From positions 27,348,237 to 27,412,236 of the forward strand of contig NC_066849.1 of assembly GCF_001640805.2 (NCBI RefSeq): a DNA stretch of 64,000 nt, in the 5' to 3' direction. A model generated the notes under the pieces. It was not told the DNA's origin. It did no database searches and was given only the letters and a program-made list of their open reading frames with translations. The position numbers and the translations under genes were made by a program. Source of the stretch: Lates calcarifer. Taxonomy: Eukaryota > Chordata > Actinopteri > Centropomidae. Shown here piece by piece: positions 45,342 through 57,604 of the stretch; positions within the stretch are counted from its first letter, which is position 1, and every line of letters begins with the position of its first letter.

Positions 45342-46028
45342 CACACACACACACACACACACTCGTCTGTGTCACTACACTGGTGAGGACCGTCATTGAT
45401 GTTTTCTCTAACCAATCAAATCAACTCTATTTATAAAACTCGTCTAAAACAAACAGATCGTTTTATTTAAAGGTACAACAGCAGCACAAACTGCAGCACT
45501 GTGAAGACACAAAAACAATGTTAGCTACGCACGTTAGCTAACATTAGCTTGGTTTTTAGCTCAGCTGAAGAAAATGTTTATCTCACTGTCTACAACCGGT
45601 GTTCATGTACGTCTGAAGTTCTGTCTTTAAAGTGTCAGTGGAGGAAAAACATTTGACTGAAGAAGAAAACTGTGAGTCATGGCTCACAAAAAATACCCTA
45701 ACAGTACACGAAAAAATTCAAAAAAATACAAAAATACAACAAAAAACAAACAAACCAAAAAAAACTAAAATAAACAAAAAATACAAAAGAAATTCAAAGA
45801 ATCACAAACATACAAAAGACAGAAATTCAAAATTAAACGAAAACAAAAATACAAAAACAATGAAAGATAAACAAACAAAAAATACAGAAAGAGCTCTGAG
45901 CCGCTGTAACCAACATGTGCGCCGCCATCTTGGAAATAAACAGCTCCTGTTCTTTATCTGAAGATATGAAGAGTCTGAGCTTCAGCAGCAGCAGCTGTTG
46001 GTCGACCAGGCAGAGAACAGTCTGGAAG

Positions 46029-46070
<42 letters not shown>

Positions 46071-46139
46071 TAGTGTAGCCGGGGGGAGCTACAGTTTCCA
46101 CTGCTGTATTCACAATGAGAGGCTGCTCAACCAAATTCA

Positions 46140-46175
<36 letters not shown>

Positions 46176-46305
46176 TGCTAGCAAGGTGACTTGTCACAGT
46201 AAATCAACACACACACACACACACACACACACTGCAGGGTTGTATAGAATGACAGTGTTCATCAGTGTGTGACAGGACTGCTCTGCTGTCAAACACACTG
46301 CAGGA

Positions 46306-46333
<28 letters not shown>
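45342..46333. repeat. cluster of (CA)n/(TG)n and an A-rich tract
   Basis: (CA)n at 45342-45362, an A-rich tract (AAAAATACAAAA-like) at 45705-45890, (CA)n at 46032-46068, (TG)n at 46143-46170, (CA)n at 46207-46232 and (TG)n at 46306-46333. Confidence 0.9.
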
Positions 46334-46336
<3 letters not shown>

Positions 46337-46882
46337 ATCCATATACATACACTCTGCAGTGTTACCTGAAGAAACATTATTTTTAGTCGATGACCTCCAG
46401 TCCAGGTGTTGTGGCCTCTGAACACACAGAGAACCAGATGTTTGACTCCTGTTCTTCAGACTCCGTGTGTGTGTTATTGGTCAAACAGCCTCTGCAGCCT
46501 GGAGGCTGTGTTTTCCTGCAGTCTGAGGAGCAGTGAAGGCTCCTCTCTGCTGTCTGAACGTGAGGGATGATCACACATAAACAGTCTGTCGAGCTGCAGA
46601 CACAGGGAGGTTTTATTTTGTCTTTGTTTCTGAGTCGTCTCTTTCTCTGCTCCTGTTTGAATCTGATTTTAATACGAACCTGAACCCACACTGATCTGCA
46701 GCACTGAGCCTACAACCAGGAAGTCAGTTAGCATGTTAGCATGTTAGCTCTTCCTGTTGTCAGTGTGTTTCTGGTTAAATGTCTGAAATAAGGTCTGTGG
46801 TTTTAACACAAGCTCAAGACATTTTCAGGTTTTATTCTCCGACATAAAATGGGTCAGTAAATCCCCCACTCCTGATGTTTGA

Positions 46883-46967
46883 AGCTTTTACGTGTCTTAA
46901 AAAAGGCGGTTGCTAACGAGTGTCTAAATGAGACTACAGAGGTTGTCAGGGACGTTAACATGAAATT
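46883..46967 (-). repeat. dispersed repeat R1, partial copy
   Basis: Reverse complement of about 9153-9226 with near identity (CTAAATGAGACTACAGAGGT block). Confidence 0.9.
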
Positions 46968-46969
46968 TT

Positions 46970-47330
46970 GATGATTCAAGGAGATTAAACATTATTTCAG
47001 GGAGTTTCAAGGATGTGTCAGGTCATTTCGTTACAGGTCATTCAAGGAGATTTTAAGTTTGTTTCTAATGCCTTGTTTAAGGGAGATTTTCTAATGTTTC
47101 CAGGTGATTTAAGGATATTTCAGTGACATCCAATGATCTTTTTCAGCTGATCCAATGAAATTTAAGGATATTTAAGGGGCTTTGTGGATGTTTCTGCTGA
47201 TTCAAAGAGATTCAATGATATTTCACAGAGAGACGCTCAGAGAATTAAAAATACAGGATGAAAACTGAACTGAAACTAAATCAGAATCAGGTCCAAAATT
47301 AGCATTAGCAGCAAATCTCCAGTTCAGTTT

Positions 47331-47388
<58 letters not shown>
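46970..47388. repeat. degenerate TTCAAGGAGATT array, then (GT)n
   Basis: Units like TTCAAGGAGATTTAAGGATA recur at 46970-47225. (GT)n of about 28 units follows at 47332-47388. Confidence 0.75.
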
Positions 47389-47390
<2 letters not shown>

Positions 47391-48194
47391 AGACTGATGG
47401 ATGATTTCATTACCTGAGTCCACCTGAGTTCGTCTCACAGCGGTCTGTCTCTGGACTCGTCTCTCCTCTTTCATTTTGAAAAGAATCTCGTCTCCGTCAC
47501 CGCCGTTCATTCATGAATCTCTGCGACTGATTCAGTTACGTTTTCTGACTCTGCTCTTTAATAAACGAGGTCCTGGTCTCGGTCAGTTCCCTCAGGTCTC
47601 AATGAATCGGCCTGAACTGTAACTGAAGCTCTTTCCTGTGTGTTTCCATCAGATCACTGCAGGAACATCAGCTGCTAATGAACCAACAGTTCCTCTCTTC
47701 CATATTCATCACACATCATTTCCTGTTCAAACAGTAAATCTGCACATTTTCAGACCCTGACAATCAGTCTGTTAACTCTGGAGAAAAGTCTTCATCTGGA
47801 TCCTCCTGTGTGTTATACATCTACCTGTTGATCAGTAAATATTAACTGATGTTTATGCTGCATGTTGACCTGTAGTTTTATAATAATTAGACTGATGATA
47901 ATCAACAAATTAAACTTCACTAACTCAGCAGTTCAAACATATGATTTCTACCTGATTTCCACAGACTGGATCTGCAACATAAAGTGATTCAACATTTTCT
48001 GTCTCATCAATAATTAATTAATTCTCTGATGGATCCTGACGTCTCTTTATGAATTATTCTTTGTGCATCTTCTGCATTATTTACTATGTTTTTCTTAAAA
48101 ACTCACATATAATGAGCAGATGTTTAATAACTGCAGCAACAAAATCTTTCTTTTCTTGGAAATATTCTCAGAATTTACAGATTAGGGAAGTTTC

Positions 48195-48830
48195 GAGGTG
48201 CAATCAGAAAGTTCTGAGACTGTTCCCGCTGCGAGCCGAGGCAGGTATTCAGCAGCAAGCGATCAACATGTGTGAGACGTGTTGTTGTGCATTTGTGATT
48301 TAACCACGGAGCAGAATCAGCACAGTGTTGAGGATCTCTGTCCTCAGTCCCAGGACGAACCAACCTTCACGTTCAGGATCATCACCAGTGACTGGAGTTG
48401 AGGATCCAGAGACCAAACAGCAGTGGAAGAGCTGATGTCTTTAAGAATGAAGAAGAAGCTTTGGGTCAGGAGTGCGACCGAACGAATGCTCGACATTTTC
48501 TACGACATTCGTAGGTTGAATTCGTCTCCAAGCATCAGACCATCAACACCAAGTTCTGCTTCATCGTTCTGAAGCGTCTGACGGACGATGTTCAGTACAA
48601 ACAACCTGTTTCCTGGTCCAACTTCTCTCAGTCTCTCCTGTTTTCCAGATGCTGCAGTGCTGTATCTGTGTTGTTTGAACAGATCTGAGTCCAACAAACT
48701 GCTCAGAGTCATTCTGCTGTTTTGTGTAGACTGGACTGTGCAGATCCTGTAAACCAGGCTTCAGTCTGTTCACCTGCACCTGTTTATCTTTGTCCTGTGC
48801 GGACGCTGTTTGTTCAGATAACTGCAGTGA
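48195..48830 (+). pseudogene. mariner transposase relic
   Basis: The start GAGGTGCAATCAGAAAGTTC resembles a mariner end. Downstream are separated coding remnants. DPETKQQ lies at 48403-48423, preceded by an ITSDWSW-like stretch (compare ITGDE.W near the second catalytic acid). FYDIR follows at 48498-48512. Then, in another frame from 48518, comes EFVSKHQTINTKFCFIVLKR with LTDDV. These occur in mariner order. Frame changes and stops show the copy is dead. Confidence 0.75.
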
Positions 48831-49430
48831 CCTTTAAATCTCAGAGCTGAGCTTATTGCTGCAGCTGTAAAGAGTTCACATCACATCAGCCGTCAGTTTA
48901 GAAAACACAAACCCTTCATATCTGCAGGGCAGCAGCCGTCCACCAACAAAGACAAGTCGCCTCGGCTGCAGCTTTTTATTCCAGGCAAAAGGTCAGGAAC
49001 CATGTGAAAGTTTGGGCTCAACATCCATCTTCAGTGTTTTTGTAAACTAACTAAATGAGTTCCAGCTGTTAACGCTCTGATCCTGAAGGATGTTTTTAAT
49101 CTCTGCTTCATATTTCGCTTCACGTTTCCTCTGTTTGTTTATTTCACGGACTGTTACACAGCATTTTGTTTGACACCAAATTTAATTCTCTGCTCGTCTC
49201 CTTTTCTTCATCCTCCTCTCATTCATTTCCTCTGCTCGTCCTCTCTCCTCTCTCTGATATAATTATCTCCTCACCTCTTCTCCTTCACCTCTTAAATCCT
49301 CCTCTTGTTTATTCTCTTGTTTTCTCTCCTCTTCCCTCCTGGGCTCACTCATCACATCTTTTATCCCATCCTCCCTTTTTTCCTCCTCTGTCATCTGTTT
49401 TTATTTTTATGCCTCTGCAGCCTCAGCATC

Positions 49431-49600
49431 CGTCTGTCTCATTCTTTTGAACGTGATATCTCAGTAACGCCTCGAGGGAATTTCTTCAAATTTGGCACTA
49501 ACGTTCACTTAAACTCAAGGATGAAGTGGTCTGATTTAGGTGGGAAAAGGTCAAAGGTCAAGGTCACTGTGACTTCCCAAACCTTGACCATAACTGAAGA
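49431..49600 (+). repeat. dispersed repeat R2 with DR1 motif
   Basis: ACGCCTCGAGGGAATTTCTT and CAAATTTGGCACTAACGTTC belong to the same family as 41967-42135. AGGTCAAAGGTCA is at 49548-49560 and a third half-site AGGTCA follows directly. Confidence 0.85.
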
Positions 49601-50437
49601 ATTTACCTGTCAGGGTGTAGCTCCTGTCTCCATCAGTTTCCTCCTCTTTCCTTCCTGCAGTTAGGTTTTTTTCCTGTCAAAACATTTGAACCGTCTCATA
49701 TCACAGAGACGGAAAATAACAGCCTGTCGTCAACAGTTTGGCCCCTGATAGACGTTTACAGAGAAACTGCTGCTGCGGAGTTTTGATAAGTTTATAGTAG
49801 AGAACATTTATAACATCTAATATATTAAAATCTGCTCCCATTTGAAAAGAGATGTGAACTCCAGCTGCTGTTTCTTGTTCTGGACACAGTTTCTAAAATA
49901 CAGTCTGAAGTAACAGAAACTAAATAAGAGTAGTAACTTTATACTTTGTCTTGTTGAAGGAAAAACTGTATTTGCTGTTTAGCTACATATCTAACGTTTC
50001 CTGACTAAGACCAAAAACAAACATTTAGATAAACGTCAGCGTTGGTATAACTAAACCAAGACTCTACGTTCAGTCACTGACAGTAACGTTAGTTAATTTT
50101 ACCTGGAGTTCGGCGAACAGAGCTGGATTGTTGTCATGGAGACGGGAGCTCAAAAGACGCAGGGCTCCCCCTTGTGGCGATTCAACATAAATCAGTGCAG
50201 GACTGTGTGTTGGCGAGATGTTAACATTTATCCTGATGATGGAGAATCACTACGATCAACTTATTGCGAGTGTTTTTTTATCGCGATGGACGATAAATCG
50301 TGCATCGCCTCATCTCTCATGTGGATGATTGTTGTTGTTTATTCAGCGACTTCGAGAGTTTAACTTGGTTTTAACCTCAGGTGTGTCTCTGATGAGATGT
50401 TGTTTAACCCTCCTCCTCCTCCGTCCTCCCGCTGCAG

Positions 50438-50634
50438 AGCGTTGGTGTGAGCGTTATGGAGACCTGCGGGGGGAGCTGCTGTGCGTGGAGCTGGAGAAGG
50501 AGCGACAGGGTCTGGGTCTCAGTCTGGCAGGAAACAGGGATCGTTCCCGCCTCAGCATCTTTGTGGTGGGACTCCATCCGGGAGGAGCAGCCGCCCGAGA
50601 CGGACGCATCCGGGTCGGAGACGAGCTGCTGGAG
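50438..50634 (+). CDS. patj: patj exon r: first part of PDZ7
   Basis: 197 nt, phase 1 to 0, 66 residues with the split codon. It encodes [75 protein letters not shown] leads into PDZ7, and GLGLSLAGN is its binding loop. [10 protein letters not shown] follows PATJ (RSRMSIFVVG). Acceptor CTCCCGCTGCAG, donor GAG|GTCAGA. Confidence 0.98.
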
Positions 50635-51150
50635 GTCAGAGACGTATCACCACAGTAATCTGTTACATTAGAGTACTTTAGATTACATTACACTGTTACA
50701 TCAGACCTCATGTTTCTGTGTTTGTGTCTCTACAACAGTCATAGAGGAAATTAGATCACATGACAATATCTAATCACATGACATCACAACATCTGTAATA
50801 AATCAATAAGCTGTGTGTGTGTGTGTGTGTGAGTGTGTGTGTGTGTGTGTGTGTCTCTGCCTCGCTCGCCCACTCCTCCTCATTACAGCTGTGTCAGAGG
50901 CTCCATGAAAAATTGATGCTGAGCCGAGGAAAAGACACACAATATACACACAATACACACAATACACACACACAACACAATACAACACACACTCACATTT
51001 ATTTGCATATATGGATCACACATACGATCTACAGCACTGCACATACGTTGTACAGAGTAAAGGTGAGGATGCTGTCAAAAATAATCCTGTGATTAATTTT
51101 TATTCATCAGTTCCTGCCTCATGCAGGAAACAGAATCAGATCAGTGTCTC

Positions 51151-51191
<41 letters not shown>

Positions 51192-51347
51192 ATGAACATG
51201 AAATTCAGACACACACAGCTGACGTGACACAACATGAGGTTCATGTGTAACAGAAACGTTTTCATCATTAAACTGACTCAGACAAACAGAGAATAAAACA
51301 CAAAGAGAAAGAAAATAGAAGCAAAGAAAGACTCTAATCTATCTTGG

Positions 51348-51396
<49 letters not shown>

Positions 51397-51495
51397 GAGT
51401 TATTGATTTAACATTTGGAGGTTGCTGCTCGCCTCTAACTCGCTAGTTTACGACCTCACAGCTCGATGACCTTTCAATTAACGCCTGTCTCAATC

Positions 51496-51551
<56 letters not shown>

Positions 51552-51620
51552 ACATTACCTGGTGACGTTTGTGAATTTAGTTTAAATTCCAATGACTGCA
51601 TTTTTGTTTTTTTCTGGCAG
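50635..51620 (+). other. intron within PDZ7, microsatellite-rich
   Basis: 986 bp with (TG)n at 50813-50852, 51155-51189, 51354-51392 and 51503-51550, and CA-rich sequence at 50938-50995. The last TG tract ends about 70 bp before the acceptor. No other feature. Confidence 0.9.
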
Positions 51621-51712
51621 ATTAACAACCAGATCCTTTATGGGCGGAGTCACCAGAACGCCTCAGCCATCATTAAGAGCGCCACCTCCAAGGTGAAACT
51701 CATCCTGCTCAG
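51621..51712 (+). CDS. patj: patj exon s: second part of PDZ7
   Basis: 92 nt, phase 0 to 2, encoding [20 protein letters not shown] then [11 protein letters not shown] (last codon split). It is almost identical to mammalian PATJ ([19 protein letters not shown]). The donor is CAG|GTAGGA. It is the last exon placed with certainty. Confidence 0.98.
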
Positions 51713-54700
51713 GTAGGACGGCAAGGCTGGAAAATTAATCATCAGTTATCGATTCATCATTATTATTTATACTGAAAAGAAAACAGGAAGTGTGTTTCTC
51801 CTCAGTGAAGAAATGATCAACAACAATCCTCTGAGACAAAGACGTTAAAGTCGAACAGGAAGTAAAACAACAAAGATCTATGACGCTCCACAGAAACACC
51901 ACTGACAGGCTGTTACACACAATACTAACAAGTTATCAGTCCCACGCCAAAGTTCCTGCTGGTCGCTGCCACATAGAGACAATCATTATACTGCTTCAAG
52001 ACACACAACACAACCTCACTGATGGTAACGCATCAATTCCATGGGCTCGATAAAGTCTTTAGCGATCAATAATCGATCATTGATTAATTATGCTCGTCCT
52101 TACTGTACGTGTAGACGACAGTGCAGCGAAACAATAAAGGAGTCGGAGGTTTCAGGGAAAACGGCCGTAATCCTGATTTATAGTTCTGCGTTGAACCAAC
52201 GCTGTAACAGACGTCTTCTCTCTTTTCTGCCACGTAGTCATTTCAGTAAAAGTGGCTGTAACTCCATCGCCATCTAGTGTTGATGGTGGTGTAACTGCAG
52301 AGAGACATGAGTAGAAATCCACACGATAGGTTCAGTATTGATCGTACGCAGAAGTATAAACCAAACTTTACAACGATGAGTAAATGAAAATGATGTGAGA
52401 ATCACCCTGACAGAGAAAACCCACTTCCTGTGTCACCCTCTAGTCCACAGAGGTCCAGGACAGGAGACGTCAGGTTTTAGGTGTTGGTTCATTTATTGTA
52501 CGTTTTACATGTCACCATATTTTAAAAGTTGGTGACATGGATGGAAAGATTTGAGACAGTAAACAGAAAAACGAAAGCAGTCTGAGACGACTCTCCTGCA
52601 GTCAGACGGCAGCCATCTTGGCTCTGAGCCGCTAGTTTCCTTCAGGAAGCCTCCAGCTGCTGCAGCATCAGGAAACTTGGCAGCTTCTCCCTCTGGGAAG
52701 GTGTGAATTTACCTGTTTCATTGTTTCCCAGTGCTCTGATTACTTCTATTCTCGTCTACACCTCTGCTGCTGCGATGACCCACTTTCAGCACAGAGGATC
52801 AATACAGTTTGATTTAATCAAATCCAGAGAATCAGTGAGAATAAAGGCGGAGGAGTCACTGAGGGAATGAAGACTGAGTTGGTGGTGGAGCGTCTGGCAG
52901 CTCCTGCAGCTCTCTGAATAACATGCTTTCAGGGATGTAAACACACTTTTCCCTCCATCACCTCCGTGTTAAAAGGCTGGAGTCTCTATTGTGCTCAGAG
53001 AAAAGGAAGCGCCGAGGAAAAAGCAACAAATCTCCTCAGCTCGTCTTCCACGGGGCGGCTCCAGCGGCTCGGGGAGGTTAGGTGATGGCAGCAGGTTAGG
53101 CTGCATGATAATTGAACAGCGAGTTTCTGTTTAAGAAACGCTTCACGTTCTCTGCTCCCTGAACACATGGCTTCCTGCCTGTCTCTACCTGCTCAGAAAA
53201 ACACTCCTGTAACATCAGCAGTCCTCCCCCCGGATCCTTAATGTCCTCCATACACAAACAGTCGTCCTCATTTCAGGTTCACAGTGTTCCTTCAATCACT
53301 GCAAGTGTTTGTCACATATGAATTCTGGGCCTGCATCATTTCAGTCTAATGTGAAAGTGAAGGAAGGTGTTTTATCCTCAGCAGAAGCAGAGTTTAAAGG
53401 TGTCAATTAATCGATTGTGTTTTTCTCTGCTGCTGGACGTGGTTTCTCACCAGGAGCAGGTGATGGTCGCTGCCTCAGCCACTGTTTACAATAAAAGAGG
53501 TTAGAATACGTCATCTGAGCAGCTGCTTCTTCAGAGCAGCCTGGAAGCTACAGTGAGACACTATCGGAAAGTGGTGAGACAGCTGGTTAGCATGCTAACC
53601 TTCAGTGATAGAACTAGAAGCAAAATGTTGGGGTTACTTTCCACCTCTGGAGACAACTCTTAGTGAGTATAGGAATATAGTTTGATCGCTGAACTCACTT
53701 TTCTTCTAGACTGGAAAGTCTTCTAGGCTGCTAACATTAGCTACTTGCACATAGCTCCTTTAAATCCTCAGTGAGCTTATAAATCAAAGTGCAATGTTAA
53801 GAATCTGTAAAGTCACAGAAAAACTGAATCATCCTTTGAACAGACAGAGATTATTTTCTGTTTCATGCCATCAAAGGTGATGGGAAAAAAGAAATGAAGG
53901 AAAATATTTCATCACAGTTTCCATTAATAAAATTAAAGGTACCCTGTGGAGTTTTTGACCTTGAGTACAGAGAACTGTTATTATGAGTAAGTCCTCATTT
54001 TCTTTAGCTCACACCCTGTCAGATTTCTACTCCACTGATGGACGAGTAATGTTAATGTGCCCTGTTTACTGACTGTACACTTCGTTGTTGTTGCTCTCTC
54101 CAGCTGGAATAAATGTATTTTTAAAGCTTGAACAACAAAACACCTTCCTGGAGTTCACTCAAAGATCCTCCTCTCAGGCAAAGACCACACGTCCTGCAGA
54201 GACAAAGCAGCAAAGTGAGATGGAGTCGACTCGTAGAAAACAGACAGACTGCTTCCTCACAGTCCAAATTAAAACCTGGTGTCTGATCTGAGGGAAGAGT
54301 CGAGACGAAAGCTCCGTGTTTGGCGTCAAACCGTCACAAAGCTCTCAGTTAAAGACGCCGCTGAATTTGGAGTTGATGAAAGCCAACAGGAGGAGACAGT
54401 CCTTCACTTTGTAAGACGAGTCCTTTGAGACATGAGAGGAGCTGAGGACGGGGAATCTCTGCAACAGAAGATTAAACTGCCCCACCGCTCCTCCTCCTCC
54501 TCCTCCTCCTCCTCAGCTGCAGAAATGAGCTTTCTGCTGCAGGATTGATTTGCAGCTTTGAAGTGAGCAGGTGTGGTGTATTTTACCAAGGTCTCATTAA
54601 GAGTAAAGCCTCCGGTGTCAGGCCGGGTTAGCCTCCCTGTCAGACAGGATTTAACCTGCAGGCCGAGCAGGACTCTGCTGAGAGTCAGGGAGGATGATGA

Positions 54701-55084
54701 CACTCAAGTTTTTCTTCTTGTTATCTGCAGAGTTTGTCCATGTTTTCATTTATAGAGCTGCATACAGGCTCTCCACCTGACTGTAAAGGTAAAGGTTGAT
54801 GGTGCTGCATGTAGCCTGAGCACTTTGTTGTTGGTTAATGTTTTATTGACGGTTAATATTCCAGTAAAAAGACGGAGGAATTGAACACCAGATAAGACAG
54901 TAAAGGTCTGAGTCAAAGATGTAACAAAGGCTTAAAACACAAAAGATAAAAGATAAAAAATGGTTTCAGGTGAATGTGTTGTGATTTTAATCAGCATTGT
55001 GTGTGAAGCAGGAATTCTTGATATCTAGATATCTGGACTCCATTTTCCCTGATCATTGGGGTTTGTTAATCCCTCTTAGACCAA

Positions 55085-55210
55085 CAGAGAGCTACAAGAA
55101 TGAGCCTAAAACCAGGAAGTCAGGTAGCATGTTAGCATGTTAACACTTCCCTCCCGTTGGCTTTTTGTGGAGGGAACCAGGCTGATGCTAACTTCATAAA
55201 CATTTGACAA
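55085..55210 (+). repeat. short dispersed repeat (TTGGCTTTTTGTGGAGG), longer copy
   Basis: AACCAGGAAGTCAGGTAGCA, GTTAGCATGTTAACACTTCC and TTGGCTTTTTGTGGAGGGAA. Parts recur at 26275-26330 and about 46715-46760. Confidence 0.75.
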
Positions 55211-55845
55211 ACAGTTATTAAAAACTTCCTCATAATCTGTCTAATAATTGCTTCAAACTGAGCTGTTTGTCTCAGTAACGTGAAGATTTAAAGCTGTGCT
55301 GTAAAGACTATTAATTCAATAAGAAGCCAAACTAAGAGACAGAGTCAGGAGGGAGGATTTATTAATGCTCAGACCGAGAGAGTCAGAGTTATAAATCCAC
55401 AGGACCATCAGTCAGACAGCAGCAGGATCCACTGAAAACAACACGTATGTAGGTTGTTTTATACGCAGAGATTTGAGGTTGTAGATCACGTGATGGAAAC
55501 CAGATAAACATTATTTAATGCAGATTATTGCAGCTGAGAAAAGATCTGAGTCACATCACAGAGAGAAGCATGAATATTAATCAGGACTTTAACTGTCTGC
55601 TTCACTGGACCTTAGTTCTATGTTGCAGAGTTGAGTTTTTAGATTCTCCCAAATGTTTCCAGTTATTTTCTAATCTGTAATTTCAATCAAAGTAACATCT
55701 CATTTCGTTTGGTCGCCTGTTAATGGCGTCATATCCTCTTTGTACATGGGTCAGTGTTGTGGTCATCAGAAGCGTCAAAATAAACTTCTTATCCAGTTTT
55801 AAGCGTCATGTTGAAGATGGACTTTTTAGATCTTGATGGTTTTTA

Positions 55846-56003
55846 ACCAGATGAAGGATTTTAGTCGTCAGACGTCTGGATCTGAAGTTCTTAAAGAAAC
55901 AAGCTGAACAAACGTTAGCAGCAGAAACTCAGATTTTTAACATGAAACTGTTTTTCTCAGTCGCAGTGTTTTTACTGGTTTTAATCAGCTGGTCTGTTTG
56001 AAC
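55846..56003 (-). repeat. dispersed repeat R6, copy 2 (inverted)
   Basis: Reverse complement of 32278-32436, with small insertions. Confidence 0.85.
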
Positions 56004-57470
56004 GACTGGATCTGAAAGAGTCAGAGAAACGAGCTGAGCTAACATCAGCAGCAGCTCAACTCACAGCCCCTACAACGTCATTAAACTACATCTTTTGTTA
56101 AAGTTTTGATTGAGAGACACTTGAATAACTCTTCATGTGGCTGCATTACGTCCTGGATTCTCCACAGTTCATCTTACACAGTAAAGCATCTTCCAGTCTG
56201 TCTGTTCTTCTTCAGCAGACATGAAATGAATGACGGCTGAATCAGTTTCATGGTCCTGGCTCGGTGAAAACATGTTTGCAGCTCATTTCTGATCAACACA
56301 GTAACAGATACTTTGTGGTTTTACTTCTTTCACCTTCTTTACTGTGTCTTGTATCTGGATTTCCTGAATAGTTCATATTACCAGCATTAACAGAGTCTCA
56401 TTGTCATCGTTGAACATTAATCTAGTCCAGTCACAGAGCTTTCTGATGTCAGTACAATGACTTGAATGGCAGCAGCTCGTCTCTGGCAGAGACTTTGAAA
56501 AGAGGTCGTCTGTGAAATCTGGAGATAATCATCCATTCTTTTAGTTTTTGCAAAGAATGAACCCTGTCAAAAGGTTTCCACGCAAGATGTAGTAGATATT
56601 GATGCTACTATCAAGACAAATTTGCTCTTAACTAACCTTTGTACTTGTACACATCTCAAAATCATTGAAATCTGTGAAAATTGCTTTTCCCGCGAAATGA
56701 AAGATTTCATTTATGGACAGCTCTTGAGTTTTCCCTCCTTCAGATGTAGACATAACTGACAAGATATAATTTGTTGTTGAGGATCAGTACTTAAGGATTT
56801 TAATGAACTTTTCTCCTCAGGGAAACTCTACACATTTAGCTCTGGTATTGTTCAGGCCGTGAGTGAGGATAAATCATCAGTGTGTTTGTAGAATCAGTAA
56901 TGAACCCTGCAGCCTCTGCAGCTGAATATTTAAACATCTGCGTCCTCGGTCTGACAAATGGAGACAGACGAGCGTGTCAGGCTGAGGAGAGACTCTGCTA
57001 AAGACCTCCGTCACTCTGACTGATGAGCTGTTTGTTGTGTCGAGGCGTCAGGATGAAGGGCTCACGAGACGCCCACGTGTCAACACGCGACATGATTCAC
57101 TATCACAACAAGTCATTACAGCTGTGACTGAGCTGCTGTCACGTCAGGAGTTGTTTCATTTAGTCAGAGTCGCTGCAGAGTCTTCAGATGATTTGACTTC
57201 TGTTTTTCTTGTTGGTATCGTTTTTCATCAGCTCAGAAGAAAGACGTCCAAACAACAACCTCACCTTTTTAAAAAGAGATCTACACTAGATTATGACAGA
57301 AACTTTATCATAGTTGTACAACAAATCCAGTTTTTAAACAAACTTTCCTCTAGAATAAGGCTGATATGGTCAGATTCTTTTCTACCTTCAGCCCAAAAAC
57401 AGAGAGGAGAAAAAATAACCTTCAGAGAAAAACAACACAGATGAAACTTACTTGACAAACTTCATCACTA

Positions 57471-57604
57471 CCAGACTCTGTTGACAAAAACAGGAATTTA
57501 GGTGAGCAGAACAGAAGCTGCTGGAATACCACTGCTTCCATCTGTTAGTTTGTTGAGTTAATGTGTGACTTTCAGTGGTGGAAGAAATATTCAGACACTT
57601 TACT
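57471..57604 (+). mobile_element. MITE fragment (left part)
   Basis: CTACCAGACTCTGTTGACAA, CTGCTGGAATACCACTGCTT and ACTTTCAGTGGTGGAAGAAA follow the left arm and spacer of the MITE copies. It breaks off in the spacer, where LINE sequence starts. Confidence 0.8.

Larger units (their letters stand above)
25145..50437 (+). other. 25.3-kb intron between PDZ6-7 linker and PDZ7
   Basis: No certain exon. Contents, in order: a possible alternative last exon (25688-25734); several (TG)n/(CA)n tracts; a repeat copy at 26010-26122; a 20-bp minisatellite at 27854-27949; a stretch like that near 1010 at 30790-30890; repeats at 32278-32436, 33985-34345 and 42590-42985; CTC repeats at 36521-36554; a degenerate array at 38250-39380; a GA/CA block at 39718-40140; a hairpin at 42936-42978; MITE copies at 44262-44960; an A-rich tract at 45705-45890; and a mariner relic at 48195-48830. 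The stretches 28300-30780, 34350-36350 and 40700-41950 show nothing I recognise. The 149-codon open frame at 33535-33984 has no family resemblance. Confidence 0.7.
2056..51712 (+). other. patj: patj gene, internal part: 19 coding exons, PDZ4-PDZ7
   Basis: The gene encodes the PATJ/INADL multi-PDZ scaffold. In vertebrates its N-terminal L27 domain binds PALS1, and its PDZ domains bind tight-junction and polarity proteins (PDZ6 is reported to bind ZO-3) at the apical junctions of epithelia. Seen here: 19 exons with AG/GT borders whose phases chain correctly (2386 nt, about 795 codons, no stop). They encode four PDZ domains in the order expected for PATJ domains 4 to 7. PATJ rather than MPDZ is supported by [18 protein letters not shown] in PDZ6, [20 protein letters not shown] in PDZ4 and [13 protein letters not shown] in PDZ5. 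The start codon, L27, PDZ1-3, PDZ8-10 and the stop codon lie outside the recognised exons. Large introns (9.1, 7.4 and 25.3 kb) separate dense exon clusters. Confidence 0.95.

Noticed and set aside
5528..46197. Open frames rich in THTHTH or VCVCVC
   Set aside because: They are translated (CA)n/(TG)n microsatellites (for example at 5528-5938, 26344-26698 and 45982-46197), not genes.
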